A stretch of DNA of 51,756 nt. Origin: Streptomyces albicerus (GTDB lineage: Bacteria > Actinomycetota > Actinomycetes > Streptomycetales > Streptomycetaceae). This document shows, piece by piece, positions 6,547 through 15,280 of the stretch. The translations under genes and the position numbers were made by a program. The notes under the pieces were generated by a model. The model had not been told where the DNA came from, ran no database searches, and saw only the letters and a program-made list of their open reading frames with translations. Where the stretch lies: positions 1 through 51,756 of the forward strand of contig NZ_VWMY01000045.1 of assembly GCF_008905045.1 (NCBI RefSeq), in the 5' to 3' direction. Each line of letters starts with the position of its first letter. Within the stretch, counting starts at the first letter, position 1.

Positions 6547-8993
6547 GAGCGGTCTGCGGGCGGAGTCGAGGTGACGGATGCGGCTTCGGGTGCGTCCTCG
6601 GGTGCGGTTTCTTCCCCTTGGTCGTACGTCGTGTCCGTGTCTTTGTCACGCGCCTGGAGCGTTCCGCGCTGGAAGCCGGAGAGCGATGACGCGGCGCGCT
6701 CCGCGGTGAAGTCGTCGAAGGAGTCGTCGGCCTCGGAGGCCGGGGAGTCCTCCCGCAGTTCGGCGGCCAGGCTCGTCTGCGGCACCCGGCGCGGCAGCGG
6801 AGCGATTCCCCCGCGCCCGGCGGCGCCCGGGTCGGGGTGGGACGCGCCAGGGGCAGCGCGTGACGCGGGCGCCTCCGCCGTCCGCGCCCGGGCGGCGACG
6901 GGCTGCGCCTCCCGCGAGCGCTCGTGCGTCTGCCGGTCCGCAGCGACGGCCGGGGCGGCCGCGGTCTTCACGATCCCGACCGGCTCCTGGGCCGGGGAGC
7001 CCTCCGAGCCAACCGAACCCGCCGAGTCCGCCAACTCCCCGCCCGGGCAAGGGGATTCGAGGGGCTCGCGCACCACGATGTCGTGCGGGATCAGCACGAT
7101 CGCCGTGGTCCCCCCGTACGGCGAGGAGCGCAGCGTGACGGCGATGCCGTGCCGGGTGGCGAGCCGGGCGATCACGAACATGCCGAGCCGCAGGTCGTCG
7201 GCGAGCGCCACCACGTCGAACTGCGGGGGCTGCCCCAAGTGGGCGTTGAACGCCGCGTAGTCCTCGTCGGACATGCCGAGGCCGCGGTCCTCGACCTCCA
7301 CGGCCAGGCCCTTCGCCACCATCCCGGCCCGCACTCCGACCGGACTGGGCGCGGGGGAGTACACGGTCGCATTGTCGATGAGTTCGGCCAGCAGATGGAT
7401 CACGTCCGCCACCGCGGGCGGGGTCAGGAACACCTCCTCCTCGGTGTGCACCTCCACCCGCTGGTACTCGGCGACCTCGCCGACGGCGCTGCGCAGGATG
7501 TCGATCAGCGCGACCGGTTCGGTCCAGCTGCGCCGCGGCTGCCCGCCGCTGATGATGACGAGGTTCTCCTCGTAGCGGCGCAACTGGCTCGCGGTGGAGT
7601 CGAGTTCGTACAGGCCCTTGAGGATGTTCGGGTCCTGGTGCTCGCGCTCCAGTGCGTCGAGCTTGCTGAGCTGCAGGTTGACCAGGTTCTGGCTCTGCCG
7701 GGCGATGCCCAGGATGACCTTCTGGAAGCCGCGTCTGGTGTCGGCGAGTTCCACCGCGGTGTGGACCGCCGTGCGCTGCGCGGTGTTGAACGCCTGTGCC
7801 ACCTGGCCGAGTTCGTCCCTGCCGTAGTCCAGCGGGGGCGTCGCGGACTCCACGTCGACCTTCTCGCCGCGGTCGAGTCGCGCGACCACGTCGGGCAGCC
7901 GTTCCTCCGCCAGGCTGAGGGTGGCGATCCGCAGTCCGCGCAGCCGCCGGGACAGGGAGCGGGTGATGCGCCAGGACATGATCACGCACAGCAGCAGGGC
8001 GGCGAGTCCGCCGGCGCTCAGCGAGGCCGCCTTGACCAGTAGTTCCTGTGCCCTGTCGTCGCTGCGTTCCAGCAGTGCCGCTGTCTCCTGGCGGATCAGG
8101 TTCGTGTACTGGTCTCCGAGTTTGTCGAACGCGGTGTTCCATCGCTTCTGCGCGTCCGGCAGGACGATCTCCCGGTCATCGGTGAGGCCCTTGGCCCGGG
8201 CCGCGATCACCTGGTCCTCGACGGTCTCGAGCGCCTTCCACTCCGGCCCTTGGAGGATCCGCTCGGTCTGCGTCTTCACCGTGCCGCGCAGCGAGGGCAG
8301 GAGCTGGTCCTCGACGAGCCAGCGCCGCGTGTTGACCAGCTGCACGAAATGGGTCCACGCCTCCTCGTCGAGCTTCCCGGACGGCCAGGCCAGGTGGAGC
8401 TGGGCGTCCTCCTGGGAGACCAGCTCCGCCGCGTGCTCGAGCGCGACGAGCGGACCGGCCTGCGAGGTGAGGTTCCCGTCGTCGACCTGGGAGAGCTCCT
8501 GGAAGGCGTGTATCTGGTCGTCGATGATCGAGGTGTACTGGTCCAGAGCCTGCTCGGCGGTGATGTCGGTGGGGTTGTCCACCTGGCCCCGGTAGTACTC
8601 CAGGCTGCCCACCGAGGCGATGACCGAGTACATCCGGTCGCCGATCCGCTCGGGGGCCTGCTGGATCGCGTCGGACTGGCCGACCAGTTCGGCGACCGCC
8701 TCGTCGGTACGCTCGCGCTGCTCGTCCAGGGCGGTACGGGAGCTGTCCGGCGAGGCCAGCAGCACGGCCGACAGACTTCGCTCCTGCTGCAGCGCGAGTG
8801 TCGCGTCGGTGCCCATGGCCCCGGTCGACTCGCTCAGCCCGGTCTGGTCCCGCAGCCGCAGCCCCTCGGAGAACATCTGGATCGTCGTCACACCCCACAT
8901 GGCGGCGAGGGTGACGCTGGGAACCAGCGCCAGAAGGATCAGCGAGAGACGTATGGAGCCGAGACGGCGTCGGGCACCTGTCCGTGGAGACAT
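6543..8993 (-). CDS. cvnA: conservon membrane sensor-kinase-like protein CvnA
   Basis: An 816-aa protein. TM1 is at ~14-34, then an extracytoplasmic helical domain of nitrate/nitrite-sensor (NIT) type to ~320 and TM2 at ~321-341. A HAMP linker and helical region follow to ~480, then a HATPase_c domain with an N-box around LLAELIDNATVYSP, a G-box DRGLGMSDED and GMFVIARLA. The last ~165 residues are acidic, Pro/Ala-rich and probably disordered. Where related kinases carry a phospho-acceptor His before the ATPase domain, this protein reads LYELDSTASQLRRYEENLVI with no His at the aligned position, so classical autophosphorylation is doubtful. It is the first gene of a cvnA-B-C-D operon joined by overlaps or a one-base gap. 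Confidence 0.9.
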   Translation of the reverse strand: MSPRTGARRRLGSIRLSLILLALVPSVTLAAMWGVTTIQMFSEGLRLRDQTGLSESTGAMGTDATLALQQERSLSAVLLASPDSSRTALDEQRERTDEAVAELVGQSDAIQQAPERIGDRMYSVIASVGSLEYYRGQVDNPTDITAEQALDQYTSIIDDQIHAFQELSQVDDGNLTSQAGPLVALEHAAELVSQEDAQLHLAWPSGKLDEEAWTHFVQLVNTRRWLVEDQLLPSLRGTVKTQTERILQGPEWKALETVEDQVIAARAKGLTDDREIVLPDAQKRWNTAFDKLGDQYTNLIRQETAALLERSDDRAQELLVKAASLSAGGLAALLLCVIMSWRITRSLSRRLRGLRIATLSLAEERLPDVVARLDRGEKVDVESATPPLDYGRDELGQVAQAFNTAQRTAVHTAVELADTRRGFQKVILGIARQSQNLVNLQLSKLDALEREHQDPNILKGLYELDSTASQLRRYEENLVIISGGQPRRSWTEPVALIDILRSAVGEVAEYQRVEVHTEEEVFLTPPAVADVIHLLAELIDNATVYSPAPSPVGVRAGMVAKGLAVEVEDRGLGMSDEDYAAFNAHLGQPPQFDVVALADDLRLGMFVIARLATRHGIAVTLRSSPYGGTTAIVLIPHDIVVREPLESPCPGGELADSAGSVGSEGSPAQEPVGIVKTAAAPAVAADRQTHERSREAQPVAARARTAEAPASRAAPGASHPDPGAAGRGGIAPLPRRVPQTSLAAELREDSPASEADDSFDDFTAERAASSLSGFQRGTLQARDKDTDTTYDQGEETAPEDAPEAASVTSTPPADRS

Positions 8994-9228
8994 CGTCGTC
9001 CTAGGGCGATCAGCGGTGAGCGGAAGGGGAGTCGAGGGGAGTTGACGGGAGCGGAATGGTCAGCGGGGGCGGAAAGTGGGACGAACGCGGTGGGTGGCCG
9101 CGTGTCCGGTACGGCACAGGGGGTGCGCAGGATGCTATCCGTACAAGTGACCGTACGCACGGTGAGTACCCCAAGCTTGGCGACGCCGTTACACGACGAC
9201 GGCGGATCGGGCCTCCCACAACGGCGGT

Positions 9229-10251
9229 TCAGCGAGTCCCGTCGGCCGCGAACCTCGCGACCGCGGCGACGTTCTCCTTGGTGACGAACGCCGGGCCGGT
9301 GAGCACGGGAGCCTCTCCGCCGCCGCTGACGTTGCCGTTGGTCTTGTAGAGCCAGATCGAGTCAACGGCGAGATATCCCTGCAGATAGGGCTGTTGGTCC
9401 ACAGCGAACTGGACATCCCCGCTCCGCACGGCCTTCACCAGGTCCTTGTTGAGGTCGAAGGTGGAGACCTGGGCCTTGCTGCCCGCGTTCTTCACCGACT
9501 TCACGGCCGCGAGCGCGACCCCCGCCCCGTTGGTGACGACTTCGTCGATGGTCCGGTCCTGGCGCAGGGCGGCCGCGACGGAGTCGGTCACCGCGTCCGT
9601 GTCGGCGCCCTGCACATAGAGCATCTCGGTCTTGCCGCCGAACGCCTTCTTCACCCCGGCGCAGCGCGCCTCCAGGGCGACGTTGCCCTGCTCGTGGATG
9701 ACACACAGGGTGTGCCTGGCCTTGAGATCGTCCAGTTTGTCGCCGACGGCCGTGCCCGCGACGCTCTCGTCCTGGCCGAAGTACTCCAGGAGGCCCCCGG
9801 ACTTCCAGGCGTCGATACCGGAGTTGAGGCCGACCACCGGGATGCCCGCCGCCCTGGCCGCGGCGACCGCGCTCTTCATCGCCTCCGGCTTGGCCAGGGT
9901 CACCGCGATCCCGTCGACCTCGTCGGCGACCGCGTCCCGCACCAGGTCCGCCTGAGCCGAGGCATCGGGATCGCTCTCGTACGTCAACTCGATGTCGTCC
10001 TTGGCGGCCGCCGCCCGCGCGCCCTTCTGCACCAGCTCCCAGAACGCGTCGCCCGGGGCGCTGTGGGTGATCAGGGCGACCTTGAGCGGGCCGGTGCCCG
10101 CCTCGCCCGCCGGGTCCGCGTCCGCGCCGGAGTCCGACCCGCCGAAGCCGGAGCAGCCGGATGCGAGCAGGCAGACGGTGGCGAGGGCTGCGCCCAGGGT
10201 CGTGCCGCGTGCGGATCTGGCCGAAACGTGACCTGAGGGAGTCGGGTTCAT
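9229..10251 (-). CDS. sugar-type ABC transporter substrate-binding lipoprotein (orphan)
   Basis: A 340-aa protein of the periplasmic-binding-protein type I/RbsB-like family. The chosen ATG at 10251 gives MNPTPSGHVSARSARG followed by a hydrophobic stretch and LLASGC, a lipoprotein signal with Cys at residue 33 (the -3 position is Ala rather than Leu). The mature part begins with a Gly/Ser/Asp-rich linker, then LKVALITHSAPGDAFWELVQ, the family's first strand and ligand loop. The upstream reading frame to 10473 is low-complexity and has no signal sequence. No permease or ATPase lies next to it, so it must use a transporter elsewhere or act in sensing. It sits just upstream of the conservon on the same strand with a 235-bp gap. 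Confidence 0.8.
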   Translation of the reverse strand: MNPTPSGHVSARSARGTTLGAALATVCLLASGCSGFGGSDSGADADPAGEAGTGPLKVALITHSAPGDAFWELVQKGARAAAAKDDIELTYESDPDASAQADLVRDAVADEVDGIAVTLAKPEAMKSAVAAARAAGIPVVGLNSGIDAWKSGGLLEYFGQDESVAGTAVGDKLDDLKARHTLCVIHEQGNVALEARCAGVKKAFGGKTEMLYVQGADTDAVTDSVAAALRQDRTIDEVVTNGAGVALAAVKSVKNAGSKAQVSTFDLNKDLVKAVRSGDVQFAVDQQPYLQGYLAVDSIWLYKTNGNVSGGGEAPVLTGPAFVTKENVAAVARFAADGTR

Positions 10252-10525
10252 GGCGGTGCGGCACCTCGCTGTGCGGCCGGGCAAGCGGATGGGAGCGTGA
10301 AGTCCGCGTGACCGCCGGCGGGGGTGTGTGCCGACTGTCTGACTTTCGCTGGCCGGAGCCAATCGTGTGTGACGCCCGGTAGTCAAGTGAGTGCCCGCAT
10401 GGCCTGAGTTGTCGTTTTTGATCTTGGGGGCGGGGTGAGCGGCTGATCCCGGGGTGGGGGTGAGGGTGGTCAACCACTCCTGGCAGTGGCCGTACCAGTG
10501 CCTTCGGTACGCGGCCGGAACGGGG
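10252..10525 (-). promoter_or_regulatory. upstream region of the orphan binding protein
   Basis: This non-coding stretch holds a TTGACT hexamer on the minus strand (10381-10386) as a possible -35, but I see no convincing -10 at standard spacing. No other gene is supported here. It ends at the palindromic element at 10526. Confidence 0.3.
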
Positions 10526-10704
10526 CTAGGGCCTGTCTGACAATTCCCGTCGTCGCCCGGAGGGCGGCCTCGCGGCGTCAGGTGCGTGCTCTCGGCGTGC
10601 CGGGCGTAGACCCTCGTACTGGACGTACTTGGGTCTGCGCCCGGTGCGGCGAGAGTGCGTGCATGGCGTCGCGGGGCAGACGGGAATTGTCAGACAGGCC
10701 CTAG
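10526..10704. mobile_element. 179-bp palindromic MITE-like element with 26-bp perfect terminal inverted repeats
   Basis: The left end 10526-10551 and right end 10679-10704 are perfect reverse complements, beginning CTAGGGCCTGTCTGACAATT. The interior continues the symmetry imperfectly: a block with CTCTCGGCGTGCCGGGCG on the left matches one with CGCCCGGTGCGGCGAGAG on the right, so the whole unit could fold into one long hairpin. Both ends show CTAG, which may be a 4-bp target duplication or part of the repeat. There is no transposase, so a non-autonomous element is the simplest reading. It could also act as a terminator. Confidence 0.75.
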
Positions 10705-11667
10705 GGGCTCCTGGGACTCCGTACGTGCGCGGGAGGCGGCGCCGATCGCGACGGCCGCGCTGCCGAGTCCGGTCCGTACGACGCGGACCGGGTGGCCGCT
10801 GACGGGGGGTTCGGCGGCGAGCGCGGCCAGGATCGGCGGCTCCAGGAGAGGCCAGGCACCGCTGACACCGCCGCCGATCACGAAGGTCGTGACGTCCAGC
10901 ATGCCCGCCGTGATCAGGATCGCGCGGGCCACCGCCGCGCCCGCGGCCTCGTACACGGCGAGCGCGTCGGGATCGCCCAGGCCCGCCGCCTCCGCGACGG
11001 CGCCGGCGGTACGGGTCCGCCCGGTCCGTTCGCCGTACCGGGCGCCGATGGAGCGGCCGGAGGCCAGCGTCTCCAGGTGGCCGCGGCCGCCGCAGGTGCA
11101 CGGCAGGTCCCCGAAGCCCGGGATGTGGCCCGTCTCGCCCGCCGCGCCGTGCGGGCCTTCGTACAGCGCGCCGTTCAGCCACAGCGCGCCGCCGACTCCG
11201 GTGCCGAGCGTCATGCCGAGGACGTGCGGCTCGCCCGCGACGGCTCCCTTGGCGACCTCGCCGCGCAGGAACGCGTTGACGTCGTTGTCGAGGAACGCCG
11301 GTACGCCGAGCGCGGCTTCCATGGTCGCCGTCACCTCGAAGCCCGCCCAGGAGCGGAACGAGTCGCTGGCCACGAGGACGCGTCCGGCGCGGGCGTCGAC
11401 CACGCCCGCCGCGCCGACTCCGACCGCGCGCAGACGAGCGGGTGCGTGGGCCAGGAGGAGGTCCAGCGCGTCGAGTGCGGCACGGACCATCGCGGCACCG
11501 CCCTCCGCCGCGGGCGTGGGCACCTCCAGGCGGTCCACGACGGTGAGTTCGGGCGTGCAGAGCACCACCTGGGTGGTCGTGCCGCCGATGTCGACACCGG
11601 CGAACACCTCGGGGACAGAGGCGGGGGCGGAGACATCGGCGGGTGGGCGCGGCTGGGGTGCGGTCAC
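10690..11667 (-). CDS. ROK-family sugar kinase-like protein
   Basis: A 325-aa ROK protein. The N-terminal phosphate motif is FAGVDIGGTTTQ, the catalytic Asp is in LDNDVNAF, and the nucleotide fold contains LGMTLGTGVGGAL. The metal-binding motif reads CTCGGRGHLE, where ROK proteins usually have CxCGxxGC, so the third Cys is His. The GTG at 11667 overlaps the stop of the upstream ATPase gene (GTGA). The last residues (LGPV) and the stop codon lie inside the inverted repeat of the palindromic element, so the original C-terminus was probably replaced. It is the last gene of the peptide-type importer operon and may phosphorylate a sugar part of the imported compound. Confidence 0.8.
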   Translation of the reverse strand: MTAPQPRPPADVSAPASVPEVFAGVDIGGTTTQVVLCTPELTVVDRLEVPTPAAEGGAAMVRAALDALDLLLAHAPARLRAVGVGAAGVVDARAGRVLVASDSFRSWAGFEVTATMEAALGVPAFLDNDVNAFLRGEVAKGAVAGEPHVLGMTLGTGVGGALWLNGALYEGPHGAAGETGHIPGFGDLPCTCGGRGHLETLASGRSIGARYGERTGRTRTAGAVAEAAGLGDPDALAVYEAAGAAVARAILITAGMLDVTTFVIGGGVSGAWPLLEPPILAALAAEPPVSGHPVRVVRTGLGSAAVAIGAASRARTESQEPLGPV

Positions 11668-13421
11668 GCCCGGCCCTCCGTTCCGGCGGCGGCGAGCGCG
11701 GCCTGTCGTTCCGTACGGCGCAGACGTTGAAGGACCGGGTCGGGTACGGGTACGGCGGCGATGAGCCGGCGCGTGTAGTCCGTCTCCGGGTGCGTGAGCG
11801 TGGCCGCGGTGGCGCCCTCCTCCTCGACTCGGCCCGCCCGCATGACGACGACGCGCTGCGCGAACTGCTGGACGACCGCGAGATCGTGGGAGACGAACAG
11901 GCACGCGAAGCCGAGTTCGGCCTGGAGCTCGGCGATCACGTCAAGGACGGTCTGCTGCACGCTGACGTCGAGCGCGCTCGTGGGCTCGTCGGCGACCAGC
12001 AGCCGGGGGTCGAGCACCAGCGCCCGGGCGAGGCTCACCCGCTGCCGCTGCCCGCCGGACAGTTCGCGGGGCCCTCGGTTCGCCAACTCCCTTGGCAGCC
12101 GGACGCGTTCGAGCACCTCAGCGACACGGGCCCGGCGCTCGGCCGCCGGCATCCCCCGGCGGTGGACGCGCAACGGTTCGGCCACGCACTCCGCCACGCT
12201 CATCCGCGCGTCCAGCGAGGCCACCGGGTCCTGCAACACCACGCCGACACCGGCCAGCAGGGCACGGCGCTTGCGTCCCCGGGCCCGCCCGAGACCGGTA
12301 CCGAAGAGCGAGACGGAGCCGGAGGCGGGCTGTACGAGCCCGAGCGCGACCCGTGCCGCGGTCGACTTGCCGGAACCGGATTCGCCGACCAGGCCGAGGG
12401 TTTCACCGGCTCGGAGGGTGAGCGAGACGTCCTGGAGGGCTCGTACGGCCCGGGGACCACGGCCGAAGCGGACGGAGACGTCGTGCAGTTCGACCACCGG
12501 GGCTTCGGCGGGAGCGCCGGCCACGGCGGTGGTTTCCGGGACGCCGCGGCGGGACTTGGCATCGGCGGGCTGAGGCACCGTCCCGCCGGCGGCTGCGGCC
12601 AGTCGGGGCTCCGCCCCGCCACCCGCCCCCGCCACAGCCAACCGCGGCACGGCCCCCAGCAGCCGCTTCGTGTACTCGTGCGAGGGCCGCAGCAGCACCT
12701 CCTCCACCGGCCCGGTCTCCACGACCTCCCCCTCCAGCATCACCGCGACGCGGTCCGCGAAGTCCGCCACGACGCCCATGTTGTGGGTGACCAGCAGAAC
12801 CCCCGTGCCGGAATCCGCCGCGAGCGCCCGCAACAGGTCCAGGATCTCGGCCTGGACCGTGACGTCGAGGGCGGTGGTGGGCTCGTCGGCGATCAGGAGG
12901 CCGGGCGCGTTCGCGATCGCCATGGCGATGACGACGCGCTGCCGCTGTCCGCCGGACAGTTGGAAGGGGTACGCGGAAGCCCGCCTCTCCGGATCGGGGA
13001 TGCCGACCCGGTCCAGCAGTTCGACCGCCGAGCTCGCGGCGTCGCGTGCGGAGACCGGCCGGTGGTTCCGTACGACCTCCGCTATCTGCGCGCCGATCCG
13101 GGTCAGCGGATCGAGCGCGGTCGCGGGCTCCTGGAACACCATCGACACCGTGCGCCCCCGCAAACCCGTGAGCTCGGCCTCGGCGGCGCCGATGACGTCC
13201 GTGCCGTCGACCGAGGCACGGCCCGACGCACGCGCGTTCCCCGGCAGCAGCCCCATCGCGGCGAGCGCCACCGTCGACTTCCCGGACCCGGACTCGCCGA
13301 CCAGCGCCAGCGTCTCCCCGGGACGGACATGGAGCGACACCCCGCGCACGGCGGGCACGTCACCCGACTCCGTCGAGAAGGTGACTCCCAGGTTCTCGAT
13401 CTCCAGGATGTTCGCGCTCAT
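11664..13421 (-). CDS. dipeptide/oligopeptide ABC transporter, fused double ATPase (DppD-DppF type)
   Basis: 585 aa with two complete ABC ATPase domains in tandem. Domain 1 has Walker A GESGSGKST near residue 42, signature LSGGQRQRV and Walker B LLIADEPTTALD. After an Ala/Gly-rich linker (~270-305), domain 2 repeats GESGSGKST near 345, LSGGQRQRV and LLVADEPTSALD. Each domain is followed by the peptide-transporter tail (HEYTKRLLGAVP; ETDYTRRLIAAVP). It powers import through the two permeases coded just upstream. The ATG overlaps the permease stop (ATGA), and the stop overlaps the GTG of the ROK kinase. Confidence 0.92.
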   Translation of the reverse strand: MSANILEIENLGVTFSTESGDVPAVRGVSLHVRPGETLALVGESGSGKSTVALAAMGLLPGNARASGRASVDGTDVIGAAEAELTGLRGRTVSMVFQEPATALDPLTRIGAQIAEVVRNHRPVSARDAASSAVELLDRVGIPDPERRASAYPFQLSGGQRQRVVIAMAIANAPGLLIADEPTTALDVTVQAEILDLLRALAADSGTGVLLVTHNMGVVADFADRVAVMLEGEVVETGPVEEVLLRPSHEYTKRLLGAVPRLAVAGAGGGAEPRLAAAAGGTVPQPADAKSRRGVPETTAVAGAPAEAPVVELHDVSVRFGRGPRAVRALQDVSLTLRAGETLGLVGESGSGKSTAARVALGLVQPASGSVSLFGTGLGRARGRKRRALLAGVGVVLQDPVASLDARMSVAECVAEPLRVHRRGMPAAERRARVAEVLERVRLPRELANRGPRELSGGQRQRVSLARALVLDPRLLVADEPTSALDVSVQQTVLDVIAELQAELGFACLFVSHDLAVVQQFAQRVVVMRAGRVEEEGATAATLTHPETDYTRRLIAAVPVPDPVLQRLRRTERQAALAAAGTEGRA

Positions 13422-14302
13422 CCCCGCCCCCTCACGTCGAACGCGTCCCGCAATCCGTCCCCGACCGCGTTGAACGCGCACACGACGAGGATGATCGCGA
13501 GGCCCGGCGGCACGATCAGCCACCAGCGCCCCGAGTACGCGGCCGTGAGCCCGGCCGACAGCATCCCGCCCCAGTCGGTCGAGGGCGGCTGGACACCCAG
13601 GCCGAGATACGACACGTACGCGACGAGCAGGATCGCGTCGGCGACCTGGAACGTCGCCGCGACCACGATCGTCGAGACCGAGTTCGGCAGGATGTGCCGG
13701 AAGATCGCCCGGCCGTGCGTACCGCCGATCGCGCGCAGCGTCAGCACGTAGTCGCGGCTCTTCAGGGTGAGTGTCTCCGCCCGTACGAGTCGCGAGGGCA
13801 CCAGCCACGACACCAACCCCAGGATGAGGATCAGCCCGAGGCTGTCCGGGGTCGTGATCGCCGAGACGACGAGCAGGATGAAGAGCGCCGGGATGGCGAT
13901 CCCGGCGTCCACGACGCGCATCATGACGGCGTCGACCCAGCCGCCCGCGTACCCGGCGACCGCGCCCCACAGCGTCCCGATGACCGTCGCGAGGAGACCG
14001 GCCGCGAGCCCGACGAGCAGTGACGTCTTCCCGCCGAACATCAGCCGCCCCAGCTCGTCGTGCCCGACCGCGTCGGTGCCGAGCCAGTGCGCGCCGCTCG
14101 GCGCGAGGTTCACCTGCGTGAGGTGCGTGTGGGTCTGGTCGGTCGAGTACAGCAACGGGCCGACGAAGCAGAAGAGCAGGAAGAGTACGACGACCACGAG
14201 ACCGGCCACCGCGAGCCTGTTGCGCGCGAACCGCCGCACGGACAGGCGGTATCCGGTGGCCAACTCCAGCGTGGGGGCCTGGGTTTGGAGTACGGCACTC
14301 AT
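13418..14302 (-). CDS. peptide-type ABC transporter permease (DppC-like)
   Basis: A 294-aa inner-membrane permease. An N-terminal cytoplasmic segment leads into one TM (LAVAGLVVVVLFLLF), followed by an extracytoplasmic stretch with the DppC-type HWLGTDAVGHDELGRLMFGG and then five more hydrophobic segments. The ATPase-contact EAA loop is LRAIGGTHGRAIFRHILPN. It pairs with the DppB-like permease. Start and stop both overlap neighbours as ATGA, so the operon is tightly coupled. Confidence 0.92.
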   Translation of the reverse strand: MSAVLQTQAPTLELATGYRLSVRRFARNRLAVAGLVVVVLFLLFCFVGPLLYSTDQTHTHLTQVNLAPSGAHWLGTDAVGHDELGRLMFGGKTSLLVGLAAGLLATVIGTLWGAVAGYAGGWVDAVMMRVVDAGIAIPALFILLVVSAITTPDSLGLILILGLVSWLVPSRLVRAETLTLKSRDYVLTLRAIGGTHGRAIFRHILPNSVSTIVVAATFQVADAILLVAYVSYLGLGVQPPSTDWGGMLSAGLTAAYSGRWWLIVPPGLAIILVVCAFNAVGDGLRDAFDVRGRG

Positions 14303-15258
14303 GTCCGGCCCGCCTTCACACGAGGGTCGATGATCCGCTGGACGACGTCGGCGAGGAGCGTGCCGACGACGGTCGCGACGGAGATGACGAGCACACAGCC
14401 GAGCAGCACCGGGTAGTCCGAGGACTGCGCGGCGCTCCAGAACAGCAGCCCCATCCCCGGGTAGTTGAAGAGCTGCTCGACGACGAGCGCGCCGCCGAAC
14501 AGCACAGGGACGTAGTAGCCGAGCATCGCGACGACGGGCGTGAGCGAGTTGCGGAAGACGTGCTGCCAGAGGATCGCGCGCGGCCGCGAACCGCCGGCCC
14601 GCGCGGTCCGTACGTAGTCCTCCTGGAGGTTCTCCAGCGTCGCCGCGCGCATGTACCGGCTGAACACGGCGACCATCGACGCGGCCCCCGCGACCACCGG
14701 CAGGATCAGGGCGCCCGGCTGTGCGAACACGTCCGCGAGCGTCTCGCCCTGCGGCGCCTGCGAGGGAAACCAGCGAAGCCACTGCGTGAACACGAGCACG
14801 AGCACAAGTCCCAGGAAGTACACGGGAGTTGCGTACGCGACGAAGCTGAGCGTCGTGACGACGTAGTCCACCGGCTTGTTGCGCCGCACCGCCTGCCACA
14901 TGCCGAGCGGGATCGCGAGCAGCAGCCCGACGAGCGCGGACAGCACGGTCAGGACGAGCGTCTTCGGCAGCCGCTGCTCGATGAGCTGGGACACCGCCTC
15001 GTTGAGCGTGTACGAGGTGCCGAGATCGCCCTGGAGCAGCGTGCGCAGGTAGTAGACGTACTGGACGGGGAGCGAGCGGTCGAGGCCCTGATCGTGGTTG
15101 AACGCCGCGATCTGCTGGGCCGTCGCCTGCGGGCCGAGGATCCCGCGTGCGGGACCCCCGGGCAGCGCGTGCAGCAGGCAGAAGACCACGACCGTGACGA
15201 TGAGGATCACCACGAGGGCCTGCAGGACCCGCCGGGTCAAGTAGAGGAAAGTCTCCAT
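14299..15258 (-). CDS. peptide-type ABC transporter permease (DppB-like)
   Basis: A 319-aa permease. The first TM begins at residue ~10, then comes the DppB-type GGPARGILGPQATAQQIAA region and DRSLPVQYVYYLRTLLQGDL. Further TMs contain the EAA loop (VRTARAGGSRPRAILWQHVF). It lies 22 bp after the binding-protein gene and overlaps the second permease gene. It forms one half of the membrane channel. Confidence 0.92.
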   Translation of the reverse strand: METFLYLTRRVLQALVVILIVTVVVFCLLHALPGGPARGILGPQATAQQIAAFNHDQGLDRSLPVQYVYYLRTLLQGDLGTSYTLNEAVSQLIEQRLPKTLVLTVLSALVGLLLAIPLGMWQAVRRNKPVDYVVTTLSFVAYATPVYFLGLVLVLVFTQWLRWFPSQAPQGETLADVFAQPGALILPVVAGAASMVAVFSRYMRAATLENLQEDYVRTARAGGSRPRAILWQHVFRNSLTPVVAMLGYYVPVLFGGALVVEQLFNYPGMGLLFWSAAQSSDYPVLLGCVLVISVATVVGTLLADVVQRIIDPRVKAGRT

Positions 15259-15280
15259 GGGTTCGGTCCTCAGCCGGTCC

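Noticed and set aside
10486..11182. ORFs across the palindromic element
   Set aside because: They read through inverted repeats on both strands, encode Arg-rich low-complexity peptides and show no transposase motif.
11668..11904. N-terminal extension of the ROK kinase to 11904
   Set aside because: The extension lies within the ATPase gene in another frame; the GTG at 11667 overlapping the ATPase stop gives the proper family N-terminus.
13422..13970. N-terminal extension of the double ATPase
   Set aside because: It is the permease gene read in another frame; the ATG at 13421 overlaps the permease stop and starts the ABC domain correctly.
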